From Bacillota bacterium (GTDB taxonomy: Bacteria; Bacillota_C; Negativicutes; JAEYSJ01): DNA of 33,771 nucleotides. The notes under the pieces are model-generated. The model had not been told where the DNA came from. It made no database searches and was given only the letters and a program-made list of their open reading frames with translations. The DNA lies in assembly GCA_023434855.1 (NCBI GenBank), contig JAEYSJ010000050.1:1-33771 (forward strand), in the 5' to 3' direction. Both the position numbers and the translations under genes were made by a program. This document shows, in pieces, positions 7,878 to 15,786 of the stretch. The first letter of the stretch is position 1; each line of letters starts with the position of its first letter.

Positions 7878-8792
7878 TTAAGGAAACAAATAGTCTAACC
7901 TAGCCACCCGAAAAAGAATCATAACAATTGGCACTGTGACAATTGGCACTAAAATAAGCTGTTGTGATGAGATGCCCGCAAGTAGAGGAACGAAAATATC
8001 ATATTGACCAATGTCCCAGTTTATCAGAATCAAAATTGCAACACCTAGAAGGCGATAGCATAGACGTAACTTTAGGCCAATGCATAATGTAATGATGCTG
8101 CTGGTAATCAAAAGATATATAAAAAAAAGTGCCTGATGATATTTCTCCAGATCTCCTGCCCAGGGAACCTGAAACCTGAATAATTTTCCTCCTTTGTTTA
8201 CAAAGAATATAATTAGATTATAGATTGGCGCATAGGTAAGATAAATGATTACAAGTCTGAAAATCATTAATGGCTGTTTCTGCTGCAATATGGACCACAT
8301 CCGTTTGCTTATCACATATAAAATACTTAATCCTATGCCGGTATAAACCGATTTCCACCAAAAGTGCTTGTAAACTCCGAGTGTTGTAAAATACCAGTCG
8401 ACGCCGGTAAAGATAGCGGCAATACTGAGGGTAGAGCCCCAGGAAAGTGAGAAAGCATTAATTGCTACCGCGACAGCCGGAACAATTAATGAATTTGAAA
8501 TATATGATCCTACATAGTTATCTAACTTTGGATCAGGCAGAATACCTGGAAAATAGTGATATCCCTCCATCAGTATCAACACTACTATTTCAAGCGGGTG
8601 AATGATGGCGGCAACATTCAGTTGCAATATCAGTAACTTCCAATCTTTTCTGTATATTAGCGACACAGCCAGTAATATCAGGCTAATTAATACCAATCCA
8701 TAATACCAGTATGCAGATGGCAACAGTATCTTCCTCGCTCTCCCTAAATAAATATAGTAAGTAATATTATTTCTAATTACCTTGAAAATCAC
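7878..8792 (-). CDS. Polytopic membrane protein of unknown function
   Basis: The 304-residue product is almost entirely hydrophobic, with about eight or nine predicted membrane helices. Recognisable landmarks are PDPKLDNYVGSYISNS after the second helix and GVDWYFTTLGVYKHFWW in the middle. The Asp-Trp/Lys-His/Trp-Trp pattern recalls small polytopic proteins of spore-forming Firmicutes, but I cannot name a family. The start is uncertain. GTG 8792 gives the longest protein but lacks a clear Shine-Dalgarno; an internal TTG near residue 25, preceded by GAGGAAG, is an alternative. The gene is convergent with the NhaC-type gene and divergent from the zinc-ribbon gene. Confidence 0.65.
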   Translation of the reverse strand: MIFKVIRNNITYYIYLGRARKILLPSAYWYYGLVLISLILLAVSLIYRKDWKLLILQLNVAAIIHPLEIVVLILMEGYHYFPGILPDPKLDNYVGSYISNSLIVPAVAVAINAFSLSWGSTLSIAAIFTGVDWYFTTLGVYKHFWWKSVYTGIGLSILYVISKRMWSILQQKQPLMIFRLVIIYLTYAPIYNLIIFFVNKGGKLFRFQVPWAGDLEKYHQALFFIYLLITSSIITLCIGLKLRLCYRLLGVAILILINWDIGQYDIFVPLLAGISSQQLILVPIVTVPIVMILFRVARLDYLFP

Positions 8793-8861
8793 TCAAGAGC
8801 AAATATAGCATTGCAAAAAATGAACCCCAAAAATAAACCTACAAAAATAACGTTTATTTAC

Positions 8862-8890
8862 TTTACTTTTGCTGCAATATGTAGTATAGT
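8862..8890 (+). promoter_or_regulatory. Putative promoter of the zinc-ribbon gene
   Basis: TTTACT (8862-8867), 17 nt, TATAGT (8885-8890). Transcription would begin near 8897, leaving a leader of about 120 nt before the zinc-ribbon start codon. That leader contains a short ORF and a GGGAA/TTCCC hairpin around its start codon. Confidence 0.55.
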
Positions 8891-8965
8891 AATAAAAGCC
8901 CGGTATAATACACAAATGCGGTTAACCATTTATCCTTCTCAAACTAAGCAGTGAGGGAAGTTTCG

Positions 8966-9022
8966 ATGAGTAATTTCCCATTCACTATTCTGGGTACAAA
9001 ATTTGAGGAGGATTCAAAATGA
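8966..9022 (+). CDS. 18-codon leader ORF overlapping the zinc-ribbon gene
   Basis: ATG 8966 is preceded by GAGGGA about 7 nt upstream. The ORF encodes an 18-residue peptide beginning MSNFPFTILG. Its TGA stop (9020-9022) overlaps the ATG of the next gene (9019-9021) as ATGA, and the Shine-Dalgarno of that next gene lies inside it. This arrangement is typical of translational coupling or a leader peptide. A 5-bp hairpin (GGGAA/TTCCC) would hold the leader start codon in its loop. Function is inferred only from arrangement. Confidence 0.45.
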   Translation: MSNFPFTILGTKFEEDSK

Positions 9023-9321
9023 ATCAAGACAAAACTTTAACCTGCCGCGACTGTGGCGCCGATTTCGTATTTACTGCATCGGAACAAGATTTCTTTGCTG
9101 AAAAAGGGTTCACCAACGAACCTGGCCGTTGCCCTTCTTGCAGAGCAGCGCGCAAACAACAAAACAATCGTGGTTTCGGCCGCAGCAACAACCAGCAGCG
9201 TGAAATGTATGATGTAACCTGCGCTGCATGTGGTGTACAGACCCAAGTCCCGTTCCGCCCTAGCAGTGATCGTCCCGTTTACTGTAGAGACTGCTTCAGT
9301 CAAAATAATAAACGATATTAA
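9019..9321 (+). CDS. Zinc-ribbon domain protein (two zinc-knuckle modules)
   Basis: This 100-residue protein has two four-cysteine zinc ribbons. The first is CRDC at residues 9-12 with CPSC near 38-41; the second is CAAC near 68-71 with CRDC near 89-92. Between them lies a Gln/Asn/Arg-rich linker. The first module, with the DFVFTASEQDFFAEKGF segment, matches the widespread small zinc-ribbon family of Firmicutes and other anaerobes, and the second matches its C-terminal companion. The protein probably binds nucleic acid or ribosomes, but no function is established. The start has a strong GAGGAGG. It directly precedes a DEAD-box helicase, though a strong terminator separates them; a shared role in RNA handling or cold response is an inference. 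Confidence 0.85.
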   Translation: MNQDKTLTCRDCGADFVFTASEQDFFAEKGFTNEPGRCPSCRAARKQQNNRGFGRSNNQQREMYDVTCAACGVQTQVPFRPSSDRPVYCRDCFSQNNKRY

Positions 9322-9326
9322 GAATC

Positions 9327-9357
9327 AACTCCTCTGCTTTTAGGCAGAGGAGTTTTT
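9327..9357 (+). terminator. Intrinsic terminator after the zinc-ribbon gene
   Basis: Stem CTCCTCTGC (9329-9337) with GCAGAGGAG (9344-9352), a 6-nt loop and a run of five T residues (9353-9357). Confidence 0.9.
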
Positions 9358-9463
9358 AATTTGCACCCGCAGCAGCCTTACATAGCCAGCAAAGGCAAGT
9401 ACTATATACTCAGTACTGCAGCAGCAAACAAATGAATAATTATTTTTTACGGAGGCAAGAAAT

Positions 9464-10894
9464 TTGGATAAATTTAAACAATTAGGAATCAGTGACACAA
9501 TTATCAAATCTCTAAATGAAATGGGTTTTGAGGAACCTACCCCGATACAAGAACAAGCTATTCCTGCTTTATCGAGAGAGCAGGACATAGTTGCCCAGGC
9601 CCAAACCGGTACTGGGAAAACGGCAGCATTTGGCATCCCTTTAATAGAGAAGCTAAAAGACAATACAGGAGCCAACCAGGGAGTTATCCTAACACCTACC
9701 CGTGAACTGGCCATCCAGGTTGCAGAAGAATTAAACAGAATTGGGCAGTTTACAAATGTCCGAGCACTCCCAATATATGGCGGACAAGATATCCAGCGCC
9801 AAATCAAGTCACTAAAGCAACATCCACAAATCATTGTGGCAACTCCAGGGCGTCTAATGGACCATATGGAGCGTCGGACAATCAGGCTTCAGGATGCAAA
9901 ATTTGTTGTTTTGGATGAAGCCGACGAAATGTTGAACATGGGTTTCATTGACGATATTGAGCGGATACTAAATGCAACTTCTACTATACGCCAAACGCTC
10001 CTATTCTCGGCTACCATGCCTAAGACCATCCTGAATTTGGCGCAACGATTTTTGAAAAACCCAACTTTTATAAGCATTAAAGCCAAAGAAATAACAGTAC
10101 CTCTAATAGATCAGCAGTATTTAGAACTCCATGACCGTCAGAAGTTTGATGTTTTATGTCGCCTGTTAGACATCCAGTCTCCCCAACTCTCCATAGTTTT
10201 TGGAAGAACCAAACGCAGGGTGGATGAAATTGCGGAGGCACTGAAAAAGCGTGGCTACTCAGCTGAAGGAATTCACGGAGATCTAACTCAATCTAAAAGA
10301 GATATGGTTTTACGCCAATTCCGCGAAGGAACAATTGACGTCCTGGTTGCCACTGACGTAGCGGCCCGCGGTCTGGATGTCAGTGGAATAACCCATGTAT
10401 TTAACTTTGATATTCCCCAAGACGCTGAGAGTTATGTTCATCGGGTTGGTCGAACCGGTCGCGCAGGACGAACGGGGTTGGCTATTACTTTTGTAATTCC
10501 TCGTGAGCTTGATCATCTGCATTCAATTGAACGGCTCACCAAACGAAAAATTGCTCGCATTGCTATACCTACCATAATTGATGCAATCGAAGGCCAGCAG
10601 CGCTTAGCCGTAAAAAAACTGTTGGAACAGGTTGAACAAGGAAACTTCGATCAATATAAAGAAAGAGCGATAGAACTTCTTACTGAACTAGACTCTGTCA
10701 CTTTATTGTCGGCGGCATTAAAAATGCTAACAAAAGAGCCTAATGCTATCCCTGTGAAAATCACCGAAGAAATGCCTTTGCGTGTACGGATGTATAGCGA
10801 TAACCGAAGGACCTCGACGAAAAATTTTGTATCTAATACCCAATCCCGCAGTAAGACAGGACGATTTTTTGAAAGCAAATTACGAAAAGCATAA
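9464..10894 (+). CDS. DEAD-box ATP-dependent RNA helicase (CshA/DeaD-like)
   Basis: The protein has 476 residues. All core motifs are present in order: a Q motif (FEEPTPIQ, ~22-29), motif I AQTGTGKT (46-53), PTRELA, TPGR, DEAD in [12 protein letters not shown], and motifs IV-VI ending in [11 protein letters not shown]. The C-terminal ~100 residues are helical, then basic and Ser/Arg-rich, and lack a clear DbpA-type RNA-binding fold. It would unwind RNA duplexes in ribosome assembly or mRNA decay. The start is TTG 9464, chosen because GGAGG lies 8-9 nt upstream; the first codons ([10 protein letters not shown]) fit the family. A leader of about 100 nt separates it from the preceding terminator. 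Confidence 0.95.
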   Translation: MDKFKQLGISDTIIKSLNEMGFEEPTPIQEQAIPALSREQDIVAQAQTGTGKTAAFGIPLIEKLKDNTGANQGVILTPTRELAIQVAEELNRIGQFTNVRALPIYGGQDIQRQIKSLKQHPQIIVATPGRLMDHMERRTIRLQDAKFVVLDEADEMLNMGFIDDIERILNATSTIRQTLLFSATMPKTILNLAQRFLKNPTFISIKAKEITVPLIDQQYLELHDRQKFDVLCRLLDIQSPQLSIVFGRTKRRVDEIAEALKKRGYSAEGIHGDLTQSKRDMVLRQFREGTIDVLVATDVAARGLDVSGITHVFNFDIPQDAESYVHRVGRTGRAGRTGLAITFVIPRELDHLHSIERLTKRKIARIAIPTIIDAIEGQQRLAVKKLLEQVEQGNFDQYKERAIELLTELDSVTLLSAALKMLTKEPNAIPVKITEEMPLRVRMYSDNRRTSTKNFVSNTQSRSKTGRFFESKLRKA

Positions 10895-10935
10895 TTGATT
10901 TGTTAACCTATGATAATTTGAAAGCCGATACCAGT

Positions 10936-10965
10936 AAAAATGAGGCCTAAAACCTCATTTTTTTT
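10936..10965 (+). terminator. Intrinsic terminator after the DEAD-box helicase
   Basis: AAAAATGAGG (10936-10945) pairs with CCTCATTTTT (10953-10962) across a 7-nt loop and runs into a T tract ending at 10965. Confidence 0.88.
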
Positions 10966-11022
10966 CAGTAACCCAGGATTGTATTGGATGGTTGAGATAA
11001 TTAGACTGACGAATTTACAACA

Positions 11023-11051
11023 AAAGAGATCGGGATAATCCCGATCTCTTT
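11023..11051 (-). terminator. Intrinsic terminator after the first iron-ADH
   Basis: Arms 11023-11036 and 11038-11051 (AAAGAGATCGGGAT and its complement) form a 14-bp perfect stem, 43 nt past the minus-strand stop codon at 11094. Its core resembles the terminator of the paralogous ADH at 12811-12836. Confidence 0.8.
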
Positions 11052-11093
11052 AGTCGCAACTAATAATAGTTGACTAAGGTCTGTACTATTAAA

Positions 11094-12254
11094 TTAGATA
11101 GCTGCTTTGTAAATGCCTTCGATTTCGGCTTGGGTAGCTTGTTTGGGGTTAGTCAAGCCGCAAGCGTCTTTCAGAGCATTGGTAGCAAGGGTCGGGATAT
11201 CGCTTTCTTTGAAGCCTTTGAGATCATTCAAGCTGCCAGGGATACCGATATCAGCGGAGAGTTTGCGGATAGCGGCAAGAGCTTTATCAGCAGCTTGTTT
11301 AGCGGAAAGACCTTTAACGTCTTCACCCATAGCAGCAGCGATAGCAACAAATCTTTCAGGAACAACTTTGGCGTTGTAATCTTGAACTGCAGGCAGGAGG
11401 ATTGCATTGCAAACACCATGAGGCAGATCATAGAAACCGCCAAGTTGGTGAGCCATAGCATGAACATAACCCAAGCTGGCATTATTGAAAGCAATACCGG
11501 CAAGATATTCAGCATAAGTCATCATTTCTCTTGCTTCGATATCTTTGCCGTCTTTAACCGCTCTTCTCAGGAAACCGGCGATCAGTTCGATAGCTTTAAT
11601 AGCTGCGCAATCGGTTACAGGAGTAGCAATGATGGAAACATATGCTTCAACAGCATGAGTCAGAGCATCCATACCGGTAGCTGCAGTAAGTCCAGGAGGC
11701 ATAGCAACCATTAAATCAGCATCGTCGATAGCGATCATAGGAGTGGTGTGCCAGTCAACGATAGCCATTTTAACGTGTCTGGATTCATCAGTGATGATAC
11801 AGAAACGGGTCATTTCGCTGGCGGTACCGGAAGTGGTATTGATAGCGATTAAAGGCAATTGGGGCTTAGCCGATTTGTTAATGCCTTCATAATCTTCGAT
11901 CTTGCCGCCATTAGCAGCAACAAGGGCGATACCTTTTGCACAGTCATGCGGTGAACCGCCGCCGAAGGAAATAACGAAATCGCAACCTTGATCTTTGAGT
12001 ATTTTCAGGCCGCTGTTAACATTACCAACGGTCGGGTTGGGCTGAGCGCCATCAAATATAGCGAAACCAACACCAATTTTATCAAGAACATCGGTAAGTT
12101 TCTTGATGAGTTTGATTTCAACAAGCACTTTATCGCTGACGATTAAAGCTTTTTTGAAACCCATTGGTTTGATGTAATCAGCAACATCCTCGAGACACTG
12201 AACACCCATGATTGCCACTGGGGGATTAAAATACCCGTAAGACTTTTTGCTCAT
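11094..12254 (-). CDS. Iron-containing (group III) alcohol dehydrogenase, copy 1
   Basis: This is a 386-residue NAD(P)-dependent alcohol/aldehyde oxidoreductase close to the 1,3-propanediol/methanol dehydrogenase branch. The dinucleotide-binding motif [12 protein letters not shown] is at 97-108. The metal ligands are Asp196, His200 (DALTH), His265 and His279, in the segments [12 protein letters not shown] and DLPHG. It interconverts alcohols and aldehydes in fermentation; the substrate is not determined. ATG 12254 has a strong AGGAGG. Codons are strongly biased, which suggests high expression and also explains the long empty frames opposite it. A paralogue (12852-14012) lies directly upstream on the same strand; the two differ at only 17 positions. 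Confidence 0.93.
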   Translation of the reverse strand: MSKKSYGYFNPPVAIMGVQCLEDVADYIKPMGFKKALIVSDKVLVEIKLIKKLTDVLDKIGVGFAIFDGAQPNPTVGNVNSGLKILKDQGCDFVISFGGGSPHDCAKGIALVAANGGKIEDYEGINKSAKPQLPLIAINTTSGTASEMTRFCIITDESRHVKMAIVDWHTTPMIAIDDADLMVAMPPGLTAATGMDALTHAVEAYVSIIATPVTDCAAIKAIELIAGFLRRAVKDGKDIEAREMMTYAEYLAGIAFNNASLGYVHAMAHQLGGFYDLPHGVCNAILLPAVQDYNAKVVPERFVAIAAAMGEDVKGLSAKQAADKALAAIRKLSADIGIPGSLNDLKGFKESDIPTLATNALKDACGLTNPKQATQAEIEGIYKAAI

Positions 12255-12506
12255 TAATAAATTCCTCCTAAAATATTATTTTTATCTATGTTATCAAAAT
12301 GATACATAGCGAAGCCAACACTCGCAAAAAAAGTTATTTCAAACGTCCTACGCATTCCAATAAATGGAATTTTTTTTCCTTATTTATCCTTTGATTAATA
12401 TTATTCTACCCCATAAATGAAAATCCTGCCATCGACTATAAAAAAAAAGAACAAATTTATAAAATTTATCGAATATTTTTTTAATATTAATATTCCCTTA
12501 TAGAAT

Positions 12507-12548
12507 ATCGGCATGAACATTCTGTACCGACACAGTGTTCATGCCGAT
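12507..12548. repeat. 13-bp inverted repeat in the AT-rich gap between the two ADH genes
   Basis: ATCGGCATGAACA (12507-12519) and its exact complement (12536-12548) flank a 16-nt loop that holds a nested CTGT/ACAG pair. It lies about 250 nt upstream of the first ADH start and has no clear T tract, so it looks more like an operator or structured RNA than a terminator. In the remainder of 12255-12810 I see no gene: the DNA is very AT-rich, with a further 8-bp GCGCCGGA/TCCGGCGC pair roughly 100 nt apart (near 12576-12692). Confidence 0.5.
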
Positions 12549-12810
12549 TTCAACACTTCTAATGATGTTGCCTTTGATTCGCGCCGGAAAAAAATATCGT
12601 TACCGGCAACAAGTATTTTCTCCAAAAATAAATCTGTTATACGCAACAATATTTTTTATCTTATACTAATTGCATTATCAACCATCCGGCGCAAAATTAT
12701 ACATTTATTTAAATTTTTTATTTACTACCACAATAAATATTCTTTGCAGAACCATTGCCATCCTACCGATAGGTAAAAAAATCCCTCATCCCATTCAAAG
12801 ACCACATAAA

Positions 12811-12836
12811 AAGAGGTCGGGATTTCCCGACCTCTT
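12811..12836 (-). terminator. Intrinsic terminator after the second iron-ADH
   Basis: AAGAGGTCGGGA (12811-12822) pairs with TCCCGACCTCTT (12825-12836); a T run follows on the minus strand. It lies 16 nt past the stop at 12852. Confidence 0.88.
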
Positions 12837-12851
12837 GCTGATTGTTAATTA

Positions 12852-14012
12852 TTAGATTGCAGCTTTGTAAATGCCTTCGATTTCGGCTTGAGTAGCTTGT
12901 TTGGGATTAGTCAGGCCGCAAGCATCCTTAAGGGCGTTAACCGAAAGAGTTGGAATATCGCTTTCTTTAAAGCCTTTGAGGTCTTTCAGGCCAGCAGGAA
13001 TGCCGATGTCGGCGGAAAGCTTGCGAATGGCTGCAAGAGCTTTATCAGCAGCTTGTTGCGGAGCCAGACCGGCAACGTCTTCACCCATAGCAGCAGCAAT
13101 AGCAACAAATCTTTCGGGAACAACTTTGGCGTTGTAGTCCTGAACTGCAGGCAGGAGGATTGCGTTGCAAACACCATGAGGCAGATCATAGAAACCGCCA
13201 AGTTGGTGAGCCATAGCATGAACATAACCCAAACTTGCATTATTGAAAGCTATACCAGCAAGATATTCAGCATAAGTCATCATTTCTCTTGCTTCGATAT
13301 CTTTGCCGTCTTTAACAGCTCTTCTCAGGAAACCGGCGATCAGTTCAATAGCTTTAATAGCTGCGCAATCGGTTACAGGAGTAGCAATGATGGAAACATA
13401 TGCTTCAACAGCATGAGTCAGAGCGTCCATACCGGTAGCTGCAGTAAGAGAAGGAGGCATAGCAACCATCAAATCGGCGTCATCAATAGCGATAATGGCT
13501 GTAGTATGCCAGTCAACGATAGCCATTTTAACGTGTCTGGACTCATCAGTGATGATACAGAAACGGGTCATTTGGCTGGCGGTACCGGAAGTGGTGTTAA
13601 CAGCGATTAACGGCAATTGGGGCTTGGCTGATTTATTAATGCCTTCATAATCTTCAATCTTGCCACCATTAGCGGCAACGAGGGCAATACCTTTAGCACA
13701 GTCATGCGGTGAACCGCCGCCGAAAGAAACAACGAAATCGCAACCTTGCTCTTTGAGTATTTTCAGGCCGCTGTTAACATTACCAACAGTCGGGTTGGGC
13801 TGAGCGCCATCAAATATAGCGTAACCAACACCGATTTTGTCAAGAACATCGGTAAGTTTCTTGATAAGTTTGATTTCAACCAGCACTTTATCGCTGACGA
13901 TCAAGGCTTTTTTGAAACCCATCGGTTTAATGTAATCAGCGACATCCTCAAGACACTGAACACCCATAATGGCTACCGGGGGATTAAAATACCCATAAGA
14001 CTTTTTGCTCAT
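12852..14012 (-). CDS. Iron-containing (group III) alcohol dehydrogenase, copy 2
   Basis: This 386-residue paralogue of the gene at 11094-12254 carries the same GGGSPHD, DALTH, HAMAHQ and DLPHG motifs and metal ligands (Asp196, His200, His265, His279). Substitutions are concentrated in two places: scattered changes before residue 188 and a cluster at 314-358. Residues 189-313 are identical in both. I place the start at ATG 14012 because AGAGGAGG lies 8 nt upstream; a longer frame running to 14126 reads through the leader and is not credible. Unlike copy 1, this gene has an obvious strong promoter and a ~190-nt leader with an internal terminator. A terminator separates the two genes, so each is its own transcript. 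Confidence 0.93.
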   Translation of the reverse strand: MSKKSYGYFNPPVAIMGVQCLEDVADYIKPMGFKKALIVSDKVLVEIKLIKKLTDVLDKIGVGYAIFDGAQPNPTVGNVNSGLKILKEQGCDFVVSFGGGSPHDCAKGIALVAANGGKIEDYEGINKSAKPQLPLIAVNTTSGTASQMTRFCIITDESRHVKMAIVDWHTTAIIAIDDADLMVAMPPSLTAATGMDALTHAVEAYVSIIATPVTDCAAIKAIELIAGFLRRAVKDGKDIEAREMMTYAEYLAGIAFNNASLGYVHAMAHQLGGFYDLPHGVCNAILLPAVQDYNAKVVPERFVAIAAAMGEDVAGLAPQQAADKALAAIRKLSADIGIPAGLKDLKGFKESDIPTLSVNALKDACGLTNPKQATQAEIEGIYKAAI

Positions 14013-14203
14013 TTGTAAATTCCTCCTCTTTTTTTTAGGCAATATAAAAAAGTCCCTTAACAGGACTTCCTTAGCGCACAGCAGATACGAAGCAGGCACA
14101 TAAAAGACATGAGACAGATAAGACACTTTCTCAAATCCCGGTTGCCACTTCCTGGAGGGAAATTCGCGATTCGGAACTCTCTTAGTACAATCTATGTTGT
14201 CCT
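14013..14203 (-). promoter_or_regulatory. Attenuator-like 5' leader of the second iron-ADH
   Basis: Between the promoter and the start codon is a leader of about 190 nt. Near its 3' end (14045-14068) AAGTCC and GGACTT form a 6-bp hairpin with a 7-nt loop, followed on the minus strand by a run of six or seven T residues. This is an intrinsic terminator about 35 nt before the start codon and ahead of the Shine-Dalgarno. Upstream, GGAAGUGGCAACCGGG and several pyrimidine-rich repeats suggest folded RNA. The layout points to transcription attenuation. I could not assign it to a known riboswitch class; it resembles a T-box core only slightly and is too short to be one. Confidence 0.5.
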
Positions 14204-14209
14204 ATCTAA

Positions 14210-14238
14210 TTTATACCATTGTTCCTAAATAATGTCAA
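14210..14238 (-). promoter_or_regulatory. Strong promoter of the second iron-ADH
   Basis: A perfect TTGACA (14233-14238) and TATAAA (14210-14215) on the minus strand, with the optimal 17-nt spacer. Transcription should begin near 14203. Confidence 0.8.
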
Positions 14239-14446
14239 GCTAAAAATCAAACAATTTTAAAAATACAAAAAATTTCGATATTAATATTGCGTTTTTGAAT
14301 TTTTTTCCATTTTTATATTTCCCATTAATAATGCCTGAAATAAAAAAAGACTGGGCTTGGGCAAATCTCCAGGGCCATCAAACAATGGTCTTTATTACAT
14401 CTAAAATTTTATTTTTTCCCCAGGGTAGAAAAACAATATCACAACT

Positions 14447-14538
14447 TTGGAGATACTAACCACAGAGGACACAGAGGGATTTTACTATTATTCCTTGCAA
14501 TATCTAATCAAGCCGTCCCTCTGTACCCTCTGTGTTAA
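14447..14538. repeat. Interspersed inverted-repeat element, CACAGAGG type
   Basis: The left arm (14457-14479) reads TAAC-CACAGAGG-A-CACAGAGG-GA. The right arm (14516-14538) is its imperfect complement (19 of 23 positions), with a 36-nt spacer. The left flank TTGGAGATAC and the GATTTTA after the arm are shared with the element at 1159-1209. The element lies in the non-coding stretch 14240-14617, which is otherwise AT-rich with no gene I can support. Confidence 0.7.
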
Positions 14539-14617
14539 ATACATTAGCTACCGCCCAAGAACTTAAACACTTTGATGCTATTAAGAAAAACACAAAGTCT
14601 TTCGAGTTATGAGGAAT

Positions 14618-14938
14618 TTATTTTTGGGTTAAATTGTTTGGACCTTCCGCCCCAATTAACACACCTTCATTCAACAGTGTTTCATCACTTTCCCATGAGT
14701 CAACAACCGTGCGGGCAGTACGATAATCAAATCCCATACCAATTAAATAACTGATTAAAGCCACTTCTATAAGAACGTGTCGCTGATCACCTTCGCCACC
14801 AAATTCCCTTAGCCCATGATTAACCGCCGGGCTAATTTGTAACAGAAAGTAATAGGCGCCATCCATCTGGTTAGGTGTAACGGAGACTATAGTCGTACGG
14901 CGAGAATTCGAATTCTTTAGTAACCCTTTTAAGCGCAC
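14618..14938 (-). CDS. Hypothetical protein, 106 residues
   Basis: No family is recognised. I place the start at GTG 14938 because GGGAGGG lies 8 nt upstream; an upstream in-frame ATG at 14989 lacks such a signal. The product is a small, mostly soluble protein. A basic N-terminus (KNSNSRRTT) is followed by a strand-rich segment (YYFLLQISP), a polar Gly/Glu stretch (REFGGEGDQRH), and a helix with hydrophobic residues (VALISYLIGMGF). It stands alone between the repeat element and cobO. Its proximity to cobO suggests nothing specific. Confidence 0.5.
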   Translation of the reverse strand: MRLKGLLKNSNSRRTTIVSVTPNQMDGAYYFLLQISPAVNHGLREFGGEGDQRHVLIEVALISYLIGMGFDYRTARTVVDSWESDETLLNEGVLIGAEGPNNLTQK

Positions 14939-15083
14939 TTTGCACCCTCCCTTAAATAAATGTCTAATATATACTATGAACATTTCCACATTATGTGAAC
15001 GGAAGGGTATGTTGTCAATTAAATATTATTCTCCATAATATTGGAAATATGCAAAAAAATAAAATAAATTCTGATACAGCAGT

Positions 15084-15111
15084 AAAAGACTTGGCCACTG
15101 CCAAGTCTTTT
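15084..15111 (-). terminator. Intrinsic terminator after cobO
   Basis: AAAAGACTTGGC (15084-15095) and GCCAAGTCTTTT (15100-15111) form a perfect 12-bp stem with a 4-nt loop, 10 nt past the cobO stop. The flanking A/T runs allow it to work in either direction. Confidence 0.88.
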
Positions 15112-15121
15112 CCCTATAACG

Positions 15122-15652
15122 CTAAAATTCAATACCTTTTTGTGCCTCTATTCCATTTTTGAAAGGATGTTTTACTTCTTTCATTTCGGTCACTAAATCG
15201 GCTCGGTCAATAATTGCAGGAGCTGCGTTTCGTCCGGTAAGAACCAGGTGTAGATTGTCCGGTTTTATACCAAATAATCGAAATACCTCATTCTCCCGGA
15301 TGAATCCAAGATGAATTGCATAATTAATTTCGTCCAAAATAATCATATCCCATTGACCTGATACTATCTCCTTCTCGGTAAATACCAGAGCTTCCTGCGC
15401 TATTTCCTGGTGGGATTTACCTTCATCTGTTCTATTCCCAACAATACCATCCCCCATTGTATGAATCACAAATTTTGATCCAAGTTGTTGCGCCGCCAAT
15501 AATTCTCCATAATTACTGCTGTTCTTGATAAACTGTACTATTAAGATATTAAAGCCGTGTCCCCAGGCTCGCATGCCCATACCTAGGGCCGCAGTTGTTT
15601 TGCCCTTGCCATCTCCGGTATTAACCATAATTAGTCCCTGTGTCCCACTCAT
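15122..15652 (-). CDS. cobO: Cob(I)yrinic acid a,c-diamide adenosyltransferase (CobO/BtuR/CobA type)
   Basis: The 176-residue protein carries the P-loop GDGKGKT at 13-19 and the family blocks GMRAWGHGFNILIVQFIK and WDMIILDEINYA, plus the C-terminal LVLTGRNAAPAIIDRADLVTEM. It transfers an adenosyl group from ATP to the cobalt of corrinoids in B12 synthesis or salvage. ATG 15652 was chosen over a longer frame because AAAGGAGG lies 7-8 nt upstream. No other cob genes are nearby, so it probably serves salvage or acts as an isolated copy. A strong terminator lies about 100 nt upstream of the start, on the 5' side; see the corresponding finding. Confidence 0.94.
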   Translation of the reverse strand: MSGTQGLIMVNTGDGKGKTTAALGMGMRAWGHGFNILIVQFIKNSSNYGELLAAQQLGSKFVIHTMGDGIVGNRTDEGKSHQEIAQEALVFTEKEIVSGQWDMIILDEINYAIHLGFIRENEVFRLFGIKPDNLHLVLTGRNAAPAIIDRADLVTEMKEVKHPFKNGIEAQKGIEF

Positions 15653-15755
15653 GCTGTTTTCCTCCTTTAGGTGGCTATGTAAACTATTTTTGCCATCTTT
15701 AAAAAAACTACTACACACAACACACAATAAGTTCGGCCCGACCTCTGCTGACAGC

Positions 15756-15786
15756 AAAAAAGTCCGCTCAATGAGTGGACTTTTTT
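15756..15786 (-). terminator. Terminator hairpin upstream of cobO, possible attenuator
   Basis: AGTCC-G-CTC (15761-15769) pairs with GAG-T-GGACT (15773-15781), one G-T wobble, flanked by A and T runs on both sides, so it can end transcripts of either direction. No gene ends here: cobO starts at 15652 on the minus strand and the DUF815 gene starts beyond 15904 on the plus strand. It is therefore either in the cobO leader or belongs to an unseen transcript. Confidence 0.7.

Noticed and set aside
12400..12440. Possible sigma-54 promoter (TGGCAGG...) upstream of the first ADH
   Set aside because: The GC element at the required 10-nt distance is missing.
12513..12776. Plus-strand ORF of 87 codons between the two ADH genes
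   Set aside because: Very AT-rich, begins inside the inverted repeat, lacks a Shine-Dalgarno and has low-complexity composition.
12888..13610. 240-codon plus-strand ORF opposite the second ADH, and its counterpart at 11070-11714
   Set aside because: They mirror the coding frame of highly codon-biased ADH genes and occur in both paralogues for that reason; no start signal and no family match.
14125..14160. T-box-like core (GAAGUGGCAACCGGG) in the leader of the second ADH
   Set aside because: Only about 60 nt separate it from the promoter, too short for a T-box stem I, and the terminator is some 75 nt further on rather than adjacent; an ADH is also not a T-box target.
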